NCBI GenBank assembly: GCA_016721735.1
Contig: JADKHM010000016.1
Location: 62,001 to 126,000 of the forward strand
DNA length: 64,000 nucleotides
DNA from: Flavobacterium sp.
GTDB taxonomy: Bacteria > Bacteroidota > Bacteroidia > Flavobacteriales > Flavobacteriaceae
Direction of reading: 5' to 3'
Part shown: piece by piece, positions 1-9,343 of the stretch
Layout: every line of letters starts with the position of its first letter
Numbering within the stretch: the first letter of the stretch is position 1
Made by a program: the position numbers and the translations under genes
The notes under the pieces: model-generated
Databases searched by the model: none
Seen by the model: the letters and a program-made list of their open reading frames with translations, nothing else
Told to the model about the DNA's origin: nothing

Positions 1-1512
1 CAATGATGGGAAAGATGATATTGCTGGTGTTAGCACAAATAATCTTAAAGTACATTATCAGCAAAATGACGGTACATTTGCCATTTCAAACTTTGCAGTG
101 CCAGGTACAAGCTTTCAACCAGCGTGGAGTTTAGCAGCGGGCGACTACAACCGAGATGGCTATAATGATTTATTATTAGGCAGCGGAAGTGGACTTTCTT
201 TTTGGGAATCTGATGGAACAGGAACAAGTTATTTTAGCAGAACTCCTGGTGAATATATATTCTGTCAAAGAACCAACTTCATAGACATTGATAACGATGG
301 TAACTTAGATGCTTTTTCTTGTCATGATGTCGATCCTAACGTTTATTATTTGAATGATGGCGCTGGAAACTGGACTTACTACCAATCTGGTACAACGCCT
401 GGAGCCTATATGTTAGGAATTACAGCAAGTGGCGGAAATTACGCTTCGTTATGGACAGATTTTGATAACGACGGAGACAGAGATATGTTTATTTCTAAAT
501 GTTCTGGCCCACCATGTGAGCTTCATAGAAATGATGGAAATGGTGTTTTTACCGATATTTCCGCACAAGCTCAAATTAATATTCAACCTATTCAATCATG
601 GTCTTCTGCCATTGCGGATTTTGACAATGACGGAGATATGGACATCATGATTGGCTCTAACGGAAGCGTTGAAACAAGTTCTTTAGAAACAACTTAGATA
701 CTTCAAACGAAGTAGAAGAAGCGTATTCAAATATTACGGCTGGCTCTGGTTTAGATGTAGATACTGCAACTAATCGTGACTATGTTGCTTATGATTTTGA
801 TAATGATGGCTTGGTTGACATATTAGGTAGTGGTAACAAAATTATGTTTAATCAAGGTGACAATCAATTTTCACCTACTAGTTATCCAGCAATTAGTGTG
901 GGCGCCATCGGAGATTTAAACAATGACGGATTCTTAGATATCTTAAACAACAATATTATTCGTTACGCGATTCCAAATGGAAACAATTGGTTTAAAGTAA
1001 TATTACAGGGAATCCAAAGTAATACAAACGGAATTGGAGCAAGAATAGAAATCTACGGTGCTTTTGGAAAACAGATTAGAGATATTCGCAGCGGAGAAGG
1101 TTTTGAGTTTATGAGTTCATTAAATGCTCATTTTGGTCTTGGTCAAGCCACCGCAATTGATCAACTTGTAGTGAAATGGCCGTCTGGCATAGTAGACACT
1201 TATCTCAATCCGGAAATAAATGCTGCTTTCCGTGTAACGGAAGGTACTACCTTGGCGGTAAATGGAAATTCTAATTCGATTTTCAGTGTTTTACCAAATC
1301 CAGCAAGACAATTTATCACTATCAATCTTAAATCTGGTTCTACTGAAAAATTAACTTCAGCACAGATATTTGATTTGAGTGGTCGATTAATTATGGAAAC
1401 TCCGTTGACTTCATCGAAAATAAACGTTGAGTCACTACAATCTGGAACCTATTTATTGCTCTTGCAAAATGAAAAAGGAAAAGGATATACTCAGAAATTC
1501 ATAAAAGAATAG
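1..1512 (+). CDS. T9SS-secreted FG-GAP repeat protein with ASPIC/UnbV domain (5'-truncated, frameshifted)
   Basis: The gene enters from the left edge in frame 2. It encodes DxDNDGxxD-type FG-GAP/VCBS repeats (putative calcium-binding beta-propeller blades), then an ASPIC/UnbV domain (NGIGARIEIYG, QIRDIRSGEGF) and a C-terminal T9SS type A sorting domain ending TQKFIKE. The frame breaks at the AAA run at 672-674: the first frame stops at 697 (TAG), but the frame one base earlier continues as KFFRNNLDTSNEVEEAYSNI, matching the paralogue that starts at 1581. This implies one missing base. The protein should be exported across the outer membrane and anchored or released by the T9SS. The missing N-terminus presumably resembles the paralogue. 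Ligand and role are unknown. Confidence 0.85.
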
Positions 1513-1580
1513 CATTTTAGAATTTTAAATCATTCATTATTGTATGGTTTCCTAAAAACAAAACAAATAAAAAAAAGCTC

Positions 1581-4037
1581 ATGAAAAAAATTACAGTACT
1601 ACTTGTCTTGCTCCTCACCGTGCATTTAACAAAAGCACAGGACACTTGTTCCACTGCACTACCAATTGGACCGGGTTTCTATGTTATAGATGTTATCAAC
1701 GGATCACAAGTGCCAGCACCTTTATGTGAAACGCAATATGGCGAAGTGCCAGCAACACGCCCACCAGCGGGAGAATGGTATGTTTATACACCTACCGAAA
1801 ATCACTCCGTAACAGTTACTACCGATTTAGTACAAAATACACCGCTAATAGACACGCGCTTTCATGTATATTCTGGAAGTTGTGATGCACTAGTATGTCA
1901 CGAAGGAGATGATGACGGTGGAACTGGACTTTCATCAACAGCTACTTTCGATGTTATTGCCAATACTACCTATTACATTGCCTTTGACAATAGATGGATT
2001 TCGACGGGATTTACCTTTCGATTAACCGAAAATGTATTTGTGCCAAATCCGTGTAACTCCGCTACTCCAGTAACTGCTGGTGTAACAACAGTATCCGCAA
2101 TCGACGAGGATATCATTAATACCCCATGTTCAAGCGGAACATTGGCAAAATGGTATGCCTACACGCCAACGAACAGCGCTGTTGTAACTATATCGTCAGA
2201 CTTAGTTCAAAATACTTGTATGAATACAACTTTTAGTGTTTATACGGGTACTTGTGTAGCTCTTACTTGCCTCGTAAGTGATGACGATTCGGGAATCATA
2301 ACTTGTGATACGGATAACTTTCAATCGCTATTGTCTACAAAAACATTTAACGTTTCTGCTGGACAAACTTATTATATAGCTTGGAGCAATCAATATAGCG
2401 CTGATGGATTCGATTTCGAAATTACCGAAACGCCAATTATTATTCCTATCGATTACACGCTACAAACACTTTCTACTGTAAATAGCACGTACAACATTTG
2501 TGTTGTCGATATGAATAATGACAACATAGACGATATTGTTGGAGTTAGTACCAACAATCTTAAAGTTCATTATCAACAACCCGATGGTACTTTTACCATT
2601 TCGAACTACACGGTTTCTGGAACTAGTTTCTTGCCAACATGGAGCATGGCGGCTGGAGATTATAACGATGACGGATTTAATGATTTAGTATTAGGTAGCG
2701 GCAGTGGACTCTCCGTATGGACTTCAAATGATACTGGTACTGGTTACTCATGTTATACGCCAGGTGAATATATCTTTTGTCAAAGAACCAATTTTGCAGA
2801 TTTAAATCAAGATGGAAATTTAGATGTTTTCTCTTGTCATGACATCGCTCCAAATGCTTATTATTTGAATGACGGAGCTGCAAATTTAACGTACTTTCAA
2901 TCAAGCGTAACACCAGGCGCAATGAGCATTGGCGCTGCAGGAGGAAATTATTCAACATTATTTACAGATTTTGACAACGATGGCGATACTGATGTTTTCA
3001 TTTCAAAATGTTCGGGCCCACCATGCGAGTTACATCGAAATGATGGCAATGGCGTTTATACCAATATCTCTGCTCTTGCGCAAATAAATGTGACGCCAAT
3101 CCAAACTTGGTCATCTGCTATTGCTGACTTTGATAATGATGGCGATATGGATATTATTATTACTTCAAGTGGAAGTACACACAAATTTTTCAGAAACAAT
3201 TTAGATACAACCAACGACACTGAAGAAGCTTATACAAATATTACGCTTGGGTCAGGATGGGACACAAATACTTCAACTAATATTGACAATATCGCTTATG
3301 ATTTCGATAATGACGGCCTAGTTGATGTACTTGGTGGAGGTGGAAAAATCATGTTTAATCAAGGAAATAATTTTTTCGCACCAACCGCTTATCCAGCAAT
3401 CACTGGATTTCCTCAAATTGCTGTCGGAGCTGTCGGAGATTTGAACAATGATGGATTTTTAGATATTTTAAACCAAGGGAATATTCGATATGCGATTCCA
3501 AACGGAAATAATTGGATCAAGGTACTTCTACAAGGCATTCAAAGTAATAGCAATGGCATCGGAGCTAGAGTAGAAATTTATGGAGACTTTGGTAAACAAA
3601 TACGAGACATTAGAAGTGGCGAAGGATTTAAGTATATGAGTTCGTTAAATGCCCATTTTGGAATTGGTCAGTCAACAGCAATTACACAATTGGTAGTTAG
3701 ATGGCCATCTGGAATCGTAGACACATTCCTCAATCCAGATATTAACGCAGCTTTTAGAGTTACTGAAGGAGTTACCTTAGGAGTAAATGCTAATACAAAT
3801 TCAGTTTTTACAATCTATCCGAATCCTGCTAAACAAATTCTTTCTATCAGCGTCGATGCAAATTCAACGGAAATACTAAAATCAGCTCAAATATTCGATC
3901 TTACTGGACGATTGGTCTTAGAAACAACATTAACATCGTCGCAAATTAATATTGGAACATTACAAAGTGGCACTTATCTTCTGCTTTTGAAAAACGAGCA
4001 AGGAAAAGGTTTTACTCAAAAATTTATCAAAGAATAA
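1581..4037 (+). CDS. T9SS-secreted FG-GAP repeat protein with ASPIC/UnbV domain
   Basis: This 818-residue secreted protein is an intact paralogue of the preceding gene. Residues 1-20 are a Sec signal peptide ending in KAQ. Two related beta-sandwich modules (about residues 22-150 and 152-285) share the pattern WY-Y-TPT ... DLVQNT ... VYSGSC ... TYYIA and resemble pre-peptidase C-terminal domains. FG-GAP/VCBS repeats with DNDGD calcium-type loops follow, then an ASPIC/UnbV domain (about 650-720; NGIGARVEIYG) and a T9SS type A sorting tail ending QKFIKE. The gene lies 68 nt after its paralogue and is followed by a terminator. It is probably a cell-surface or released beta-propeller protein; substrate unknown. 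Confidence 0.92.
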   Translation: MKKITVLLVLLLTVHLTKAQDTCSTALPIGPGFYVIDVINGSQVPAPLCETQYGEVPATRPPAGEWYVYTPTENHSVTVTTDLVQNTPLIDTRFHVYSGSCDALVCHEGDDDGGTGLSSTATFDVIANTTYYIAFDNRWISTGFTFRLTENVFVPNPCNSATPVTAGVTTVSAIDEDIINTPCSSGTLAKWYAYTPTNSAVVTISSDLVQNTCMNTTFSVYTGTCVALTCLVSDDDSGIITCDTDNFQSLLSTKTFNVSAGQTYYIAWSNQYSADGFDFEITETPIIIPIDYTLQTLSTVNSTYNICVVDMNNDNIDDIVGVSTNNLKVHYQQPDGTFTISNYTVSGTSFLPTWSMAAGDYNDDGFNDLVLGSGSGLSVWTSNDTGTGYSCYTPGEYIFCQRTNFADLNQDGNLDVFSCHDIAPNAYYLNDGAANLTYFQSSVTPGAMSIGAAGGNYSTLFTDFDNDGDTDVFISKCSGPPCELHRNDGNGVYTNISALAQINVTPIQTWSSAIADFDNDGDMDIIITSSGSTHKFFRNNLDTTNDTEEAYTNITLGSGWDTNTSTNIDNIAYDFDNDGLVDVLGGGGKIMFNQGNNFFAPTAYPAITGFPQIAVGAVGDLNNDGFLDILNQGNIRYAIPNGNNWIKVLLQGIQSNSNGIGARVEIYGDFGKQIRDIRSGEGFKYMSSLNAHFGIGQSTAITQLVVRWPSGIVDTFLNPDINAAFRVTEGVTLGVNANTNSVFTIYPNPAKQILSISVDANSTEILKSAQIFDLTGRLVLETTLTSSQINIGTLQSGTYLLLLKNEQGKGFTQKFIKE

Positions 4038-4067
4038 TTGCAGTAAAACACCGCTTAGACTGCTAAT

Positions 4068-4112
4068 AAGCATTGGTATGATAGTCAATTGTCATAGCAA
4101 TGCTTTTTTTTA
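4068..4112 (+). terminator. Rho-independent terminator after the FG-GAP gene
   Basis: The stem AAGCATTG-g-TATGA pairs with TCATA-g-CAATGCTT (4068-4081 with 4092-4105) and is followed by a run of T. It separates the paralogue pair from the cytochrome gene downstream. Confidence 0.8.
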
Positions 4113-4173
4113 TTTAAACAAGACATTGTTTATTAGTTTTTGCACAAAACAATACATATTAGGATATTTTTAG

Positions 4174-4181
4174 TATTTTTG
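4174..4181 (+). promoter_or_regulatory. Bacteroidetes-type -7 box (TATTTTTG)
   Basis: TATTTTTG fits the TAnnTTTG consensus 20 nt before the ATG of the diheme cytochrome gene. No TTG was found at the usual spacing upstream, so the assignment rests on the -7 box alone. Confidence 0.4.
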
Positions 4182-4201
4182 AACTCCTTTTCTATATATA
4201 C

Positions 4202-5341
4202 ATGAAAAAAAATTACTTATACGTACTATTGGTCGTTTTAATGATATTGGGGATTAATGCTTGTGCCCTCAATGAAGGTGAAGAATATATTCCTTTAGCA
4301 GGAGAGAATAATAAAGCTGGTGTCAGTTCTAATGGACCAGTACAATTTGACTTGAGTCAGGTTCCTTTACCAAAATTGTCCGACTACCATTTCTTTGTCG
4401 GACCTCTAAAAGACCAAAACCCTGGTTACAAAGTAATTCCATACGCCCCAGCAAGTGCTTTATTCTCTGACTATGCTCATAAAAAGAGATTTGTTTGGTT
4501 GCCAAAAGGAACCAGCGCTACTTACAATGGTGATGATAATGTTTTCGAGTTTCCTGTTGGTGCTGCACTTATTAAAACCTTTTATTACGATAATGTTCAG
4601 CCGTCCAATACGACCAAAATTATCGAAACACGCTTACTAATTCGTAAGACTGATGGCTGGAAGTTATATGACTATATCTGGAATACTGAACAAACAGAAG
4701 CATTCTTAGACACCAATCAAAATGGGATATTTGTTCCTATAACGTGGACTGAAAATAACGTCACTAGAAGTATTGACTATAAGATTCCTTCACAAACAGA
4801 ATGCGTAACTTGTCACAAAATAAACTTTCAACAAACAGGTGAACAGAATACTCCTATTGGACCTAAGCCACAAAACTTAAATACAGTCTATAATTACGGA
4901 TTAACGCAAAGAAATCAATTAGAGTACTGGAAAAGAATCGGATATATAGATAGTACATTACCCAACCTTAATGACATTTACTCAACGGTAGATTGGCGTG
5001 ACACCAGCAAGCCCCTAGACTTGAGAGCAAAGTCGTATATCGACATGAATTGCGCACATTGTCATCGTGATGGCGGTCATTGTGATTATGTTCCACAACG
5101 ATTTAACTTCAGCAATACCGATCCATACACCTTTGGAATATGTTTACCTCCATTGTTTAATATTCCGGACAATCCTTATGTGATTACCTCTGGAGATGCG
5201 GACCATTCGGAACTAATGTACAGAATTAACACCAATGAAGGCTCCGAAATGATGCCAATTATAGGAAGAACCATCATTCATGAAGAAGGAGTTCAACTTA
5301 TCCGAGAATATATTAATTCGTTGCCCAATCATTGTAAATAA
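4202..5341 (+). CDS. Diheme c-type cytochrome lipoprotein, SO2930/HNE_0200-like
   Basis: The protein has 379 residues. The N-terminus is a lipoprotein signal with Cys at about residue 21 (GINAC). Two CxxCH heme c sites are visible: ECVTCHK near residue 200 and NCAHCH near 284. The stretch between and before them (YAPASALFSDYAHKKRFVWLP) is characteristic of the SO2930/HNE_0200 family as I remember it. It should be an envelope-anchored electron carrier or a heme-dependent oxidase partner; the reaction is unknown. It is followed after 21 nt by another FG-GAP/ASPIC protein and is probably co-transcribed with it. Confidence 0.82.
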   Translation: MKKNYLYVLLVVLMILGINACALNEGEEYIPLAGENNKAGVSSNGPVQFDLSQVPLPKLSDYHFFVGPLKDQNPGYKVIPYAPASALFSDYAHKKRFVWLPKGTSATYNGDDNVFEFPVGAALIKTFYYDNVQPSNTTKIIETRLLIRKTDGWKLYDYIWNTEQTEAFLDTNQNGIFVPITWTENNVTRSIDYKIPSQTECVTCHKINFQQTGEQNTPIGPKPQNLNTVYNYGLTQRNQLEYWKRIGYIDSTLPNLNDIYSTVDWRDTSKPLDLRAKSYIDMNCAHCHRDGGHCDYVPQRFNFSNTDPYTFGICLPPLFNIPDNPYVITSGDADHSELMYRINTNEGSEMMPIIGRTIIHEEGVQLIREYINSLPNHCK

Positions 5342-5362
5342 CTATTAACTAAATTAACCATC

Positions 5363-6976
5363 ATGAAAAATTATTACTTTTCTTTCTTATTTCTTGGCAG
5401 TTGCCTCTGCGTTAGCGCTCAAGGAATAACGTTTAGTGCTACCCCTTTTGGAGGCACTTCAAATATCTGTTGTGTGGCAGATATGAATAATGACAAATTA
5501 GACGACATTGTCGTTGTTTCCTCAACGCAAATTAAGATCTACAAACAAAAAACAGTTGGTGGTTTCGATGCGGTTACAATCCCATTAGCAAATAATGTAA
5601 GTATTGCTGATTGGAGTATCGCAGCAGGTGATTTCGACAGAAACGGCTATAATGACATTGCTTTAGGAAACGGAAGTCGTGTAACAGTTTTGAAAGCAAA
5701 CGCAGATGGAAGTAACTACTCTATTATTGCATACCCTGAAAATATTTTTACTCAAAGAACCAATTTTGTTGATATTAACAATGATGGAAATTTAGATTTA
5801 TGGGCTTGTCATGATGTTGACCAAAGTCATCCCTACAGAAATGATGGAAATGGTAACCTATTGTTAGATTATACGCTTTTCCCAACGAGCAACGAAGGCG
5901 GAAATTATGCCACAATTTGGATTGATTACGATAATGATGGCGATATCGATATGTACGAAGCAAAATGCCGAGGTGGTGCAGCTGTAAACGATCCTAAAAG
6001 AATCAACTTATTGTATCAAAATGACGGAACTGGATTGTATACTGACGTGGCGCCAGCCGCTGGTGTAGACGATCACGCACAATCATGGTCGACTGCTGTA
6101 GAAGATTTTGATAATGATGGCGATTTGGATTTCTTACTTTCAAACATTTCAGACACCAACAAATTTTATCTCAATAATGGAGACGGAACTTTTACAGACA
6201 TCTACGCTTCAACGGGAATTGCATCGCAAGTAGGTTCATGGGAATTGCAAGCGGCAGATTTTAACAACGATGGTTGGGTAGATTTCTTTTGGCAAAATGG
6301 AAAAGAATTGTATATCAACAACGGAGATTTGACCTTTACTGGTTATGACTTGCCTTTTAGCGAAGGTGCTTTGGGTGATCTAAATAATGATGGTTTCCTT
6401 GATATTCAAATGGGCGCCAATGTGTACTATAATAGTGGAAATGCTAACAAATGGTTTGACGTAGTTTTAGAGGGAATCGATAGCAACAGAAATGGAATCG
6501 GAGCTAGAGTAGAATTATTCGGACCTTGGGGCAAACAAATACGCGAAATAAGAAGTGGACAAGGATTTAGCCACATGAGTTCTATGAAAGCAAACTTCGG
6601 AATCGGAAGCGCAAGCACAATCGAAAAAGTAGTAATCAAATGGCCTTCTGGAATTGAAGACACAATCTTAGACCCAACGCCAAATCAAACCTTAGTAGTG
6701 GTTGAAGGTTCAACTTTATTAGCCAACAATCAATACGATTCAAGCGCTTTACGTGTTTTTCCTAATCCTGCAAGCGACTTATTAAATGTAAAACTTAATA
6801 ATAGCACTACTTTATTGGAAAATGCAACTATCTACGATTTGAGTGGTCGCTTGGTTATGAATTCAATGATTTCAAACCAAACGATTGACGTAAAATCATT
6901 GGCAGCTGGTTCTTATTTTTTAGTTTTGAAAGATGAAAAAGGAAATTCACACTCTCAAAAATTTCTAAAAAAGTAA
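5363..6976 (+). CDS. T9SS-secreted FG-GAP repeat protein with ASPIC/UnbV domain
   Basis: The 537-residue protein has a signal peptide ending VSAQ. FG-GAP/VCBS repeats begin at once (ADMNNDKLDDIVVV), without the beta-sandwich modules of the larger paralogue. An ASPIC/UnbV domain (NGIGARVELFG, QIREIRSGQGF) and a T9SS type A sorting domain (FPNPASDLLNVKL ... SQKFLKK) close it. It starts 21 nt after the diheme cytochrome gene, which suggests one transcript and possibly a joint role at the surface. Confidence 0.92.
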   Translation: MKNYYFSFLFLGSCLCVSAQGITFSATPFGGTSNICCVADMNNDKLDDIVVVSSTQIKIYKQKTVGGFDAVTIPLANNVSIADWSIAAGDFDRNGYNDIALGNGSRVTVLKANADGSNYSIIAYPENIFTQRTNFVDINNDGNLDLWACHDVDQSHPYRNDGNGNLLLDYTLFPTSNEGGNYATIWIDYDNDGDIDMYEAKCRGGAAVNDPKRINLLYQNDGTGLYTDVAPAAGVDDHAQSWSTAVEDFDNDGDLDFLLSNISDTNKFYLNNGDGTFTDIYASTGIASQVGSWELQAADFNNDGWVDFFWQNGKELYINNGDLTFTGYDLPFSEGALGDLNNDGFLDIQMGANVYYNSGNANKWFDVVLEGIDSNRNGIGARVELFGPWGKQIREIRSGQGFSHMSSMKANFGIGSASTIEKVVIKWPSGIEDTILDPTPNQTLVVVEGSTLLANNQYDSSALRVFPNPASDLLNVKLNNSTTLLENATIYDLSGRLVMNSMISNQTIDVKSLAAGSYFLVLKDEKGNSHSQKFLKK

Positions 6977-6990
6977 GCCTATTAATTCAA

Positions 6991-7025
6991 AAAAAAAGCC
7001 TGTCAAAATTGACAGGCTTTTTTTT
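6991..7025. terminator. Bidirectional terminator between convergent genes
   Basis: AAGCCTGTCAA and TTGACAGGCTT (6996-7019) form an 11-bp stem. It is flanked by an A run on the left and a T run on the right, so it can stop transcription from both strands. Confidence 0.88.
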
Positions 7026-7028
7026 ATT

Positions 7029-7868
7029 CTAAAATACCCTCAGCAGATTGAAACCGAAGAATATTTCTCCTTTATACCAACTTCCTGTCGTGTTCCCTAG
7101 AAAACCAGCTTCATGAATTCCTTGTGAATTGGATAAATGCATTTGAAAAACGTGTCCACCTGTTTCAATATCGACACCAACCGATAGTGGATCTACATAA
7201 GTAGAAGTTGCCGTGCGATTCAAATGTGTCGCATAGTCTACATTAACCGACAATCTACTTGTCAACTTATAACGCCCTCCCATTCCGATAGCATATTGAG
7301 AATTATCTTGAAAATCATTTACAACAAAATTTTCATGAAAATAAGTTGGTGCCAACTCTAAAGACAATTCCTTATTGATTTTTCTAGAAATCAATAACTG
7401 CGACACGTAGACCATTCTGTCGGAAAACTGCATCTTTGGATAGATATTCTCTTTGAGAAGGTTATTAAAACCCAAACTACTAAAACCCACAATCGTCACA
7501 GGAAAGCCCGCATTCATTTGCTCCTGCAAACGGTATTTAACAGAGAAATCATACGCTTGTTCGCTTCTTGCGCCACTAACAGTAAGCCATTTTGTAACAC
7601 CATACAGCAACTTGATTTGAGTTACTGCATTATCCAATCCCCAAAAGCCCTCAGAACCATCCTTGATCGAACCAAATCTATGGGCAACAACCAAATACAA
7701 GTCATTTTTGGAAGCCAATTTTGTAGATTCCAAATTGATAATTTTCAACGCTTTAAAGGCAGAAGTTTCAGGTTGATTTTTAGGCACACTATCCATACCT
7801 GCCAACAAATCTTCTTGTCCGAAAATACAAAAGGGCACAAAAAGTAAAATAAGTAAAAACTTGTTCAT
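7029..7868 (-). CDS. DUF5777-family outer-membrane beta-barrel protein
   Basis: The 279-residue protein has a Sec signal ending IFGQ. The rest is rich in alternating hydrophobic beta-strands ending in an aromatic residue (FNLLRVF), as expected of an outer-membrane barrel. The block VVAHRFGSIKDGSEGFWGLD is typical of DUF5777 proteins. The gene lies downstream of the OB-fold gene (44 nt) on the same strand, and divergently from a c-type cytochrome and a YceI gene. The context suggests a redox-linked envelope role, but no function is established. Confidence 0.75.
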   Translation of the reverse strand: MNKFLLILLFVPFCIFGQEDLLAGMDSVPKNQPETSAFKALKIINLESTKLASKNDLYLVVAHRFGSIKDGSEGFWGLDNAVTQIKLLYGVTKWLTVSGARSEQAYDFSVKYRLQEQMNAGFPVTIVGFSSLGFNNLLKENIYPKMQFSDRMVYVSQLLISRKINKELSLELAPTYFHENFVVNDFQDNSQYAIGMGGRYKLTSRLSVNVDYATHLNRTATSTYVDPLSVGVDIETGGHVFQMHLSNSQGIHEAGFLGNTTGSWYKGEIFFGFNLLRVF

Positions 7869-7912
7869 CGTGAGTTTATTTAATGTATTGCTTTTCTCTT
7901 TTTTATAAAATA

Positions 7913-8305
7913 CTATTTCTCTATCGTCGCTTCATCTATTCTCAATTCTTCCAAGAGGTCATCGTAACCTACAAATCTCCCTTTAATTCGCACCGATTTT
8001 TGCACAGTAATACCAACCAAAGTGGAATCCTTTAAAACGGCTGAGAGTTTACTGTCTAAAACGACCGAATGCCTTGCAGAATCAATGCTTGTAATAATCC
8101 CAGAAACTTCTATAGCTTCATCCAAGTACTTTTTATTGGAACCTACCAAGTCCTTGCTAAATTGACTTTGCAAATCAAGAGCAGTTACGGAGTACTTTGC
8201 TTCTTCAGTACTAACATCACGGTGGTCTTTATACATATAAAAGTACAATCCTACGGACAAACCAACAAGTAGCAGCACTCCAATTAGGAGAATTTTCTTT
8301 TTCAT
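7913..8305 (-). CDS. OB-fold (tRNA_anti-like) membrane-anchored protein
   Basis: The 130-residue protein has an N-terminal transmembrane or uncleaved signal segment (about residues 4-25). A small OB-fold-like domain follows with the pattern IEVSGIITSID ... VVLDSKLSAVL ... VRIKGRFVGYDD, resembling tRNA_anti-like proteins of Bacteroidetes. It is probably periplasmic and co-transcribed with the DUF5777 barrel gene. Function unknown. Confidence 0.65.
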   Translation of the reverse strand: MKKKILLIGVLLLVGLSVGLYFYMYKDHRDVSTEEAKYSVTALDLQSQFSKDLVGSNKKYLDEAIEVSGIITSIDSARHSVVLDSKLSAVLKDSTLVGITVQKSVRIKGRFVGYDDLLEELRIDEATIEK

Positions 8306-8375
8306 TGCATTTGTTTTTAATTACAAATCTAATTTTAAATTTAAATAAATTGCTTTTTTTATCGACATAAATATT

Positions 8376-8383
8376 TAAATTTG
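8376..8383 (+). promoter_or_regulatory. -7 box TAAATTTG before the monoheme cytochrome gene
   Basis: TAAATTTG fits the Bacteroidetes -7 consensus. An in-frame TTG at 8381 lies inside this box and so cannot be the translation start; the ATG at 8399 is used instead. The resulting leader is very short. Confidence 0.45.
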
Positions 8384-8398
8384 AGAAAAACTAGAAAA

Positions 8399-8758
8399 AT
8401 GAATCCATACAAAAGTTTTATTATCTTGGCTACTTTAGCATTGACAAGTTGCGCTAATGAAAGTACTTCTGACCTAATTGATATCCCATTGGTAGAGAAT
8501 GTGACTTACACCAATTCAATTAAAGAAATAATTGATTCTAACTGTTTAGGATGCCATGGCAATCCAACTACTAATAGCGCCCCAATGTCTTTGAACACTT
8601 ATTCCAGTGTAAAAGAATTTGTTCAAAATGATAAGATCATCGAACGTATTTCAAAAGAGCAGGGCCAACCAGGAATGATGCCTTTAGGAGGAAATAGATT
8701 ACCGCAACCGTTTATTGACCTCATTATCAAATGGAAACAACAAGGGTTACAGGAATAA
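8399..8758 (+). CDS. Monoheme c-type cytochrome lipoprotein
   Basis: The 119-residue protein starts at the ATG at 8399. A lipoprotein signal (LALTSC, Cys near residue 18) anchors it to a membrane. One heme c site, CLGCH, sits in a Planctomycete-type cytochrome c context (SIKEIIDSNCLGCHGNP), with a later GMMPLGG that would supply the distal Met ligand. It is the first gene of a short run with yceI-like 8778, 19 nt downstream. It is likely an envelope electron carrier. Confidence 0.82.
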   Translation: MNPYKSFIILATLALTSCANESTSDLIDIPLVENVTYTNSIKEIIDSNCLGCHGNPTTNSAPMSLNTYSSVKEFVQNDKIIERISKEQGQPGMMPLGGNRLPQPFIDLIIKWKQQGLQE

Positions 8759-8777
8759 ATAATAAAACCAATTTATC

Positions 8778-9317
8778 ATGAAAAAAATATATGTACTACT
8801 GACAATGCTAGCTGTATCATTCAGCCATGCGCAAGACAAAATGATTACCAAAACAGGAAAAATTACTTTTGAAGCGTCAGTGCCTGCTTTCGAAGAAGTG
8901 AAAGCCAAGAATGAAGGTGTAACCTGCGTGTTAAATTCAAAGACTGGTGAAATTGCAAGTTTAGCCTTAATCAAAGGATTTCGTTTTAAATTGGCTTTAA
9001 TGGAAGAACACTTCAATGAAAATTATATCAATAGCGACTCCTATCCTAAAGCAACCTTCAAAGGCAAAATCGAGAACTTTGATAGCGCTTCTTTGACCTC
9101 CACTGCTAAAGATTATACAATTAAAGGCAAACTAGAACTTCACGGCAAAACCAACGAGGTGACTGCTGTTGCAAAAATCAGAAAAGTAGAAGGAGGAACC
9201 GAAATTATCACCAATTTCTCGGTCAACGCTAACGATTATAATATTGCAATTCCTGCGGTGGTGAAAAGCAAAGTGTCCAACAAAGTAAAAGTGAAAGCAG
9301 AATTCGTAGTGAAATAA
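8778..9317 (+). CDS. YceI-family lipocalin-like protein
   Basis: The 179-residue protein has a signal peptide ending SHAQ. The mature part matches the YceI fold: ITFEASVPAFEEVKAKN at the start, HFNENYINSDSYPKATFKG in the middle and repeated beta-strands to the end. YceI proteins bind polyisoprenoid molecules in a lipocalin-like barrel. The gene follows the cytochrome gene by 19 nt and is probably in one operon with it. Substrate not known here. Confidence 0.88.
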   Translation: MKKIYVLLTMLAVSFSHAQDKMITKTGKITFEASVPAFEEVKAKNEGVTCVLNSKTGEIASLALIKGFRFKLALMEEHFNENYINSDSYPKATFKGKIENFDSASLTSTAKDYTIKGKLELHGKTNEVTAVAKIRKVEGGTEIITNFSVNANDYNIAIPAVVKSKVSNKVKVKAEFVVK

Positions 9318-9343
9318 CGAGCCAATAACTTAACGTCCTTTTC

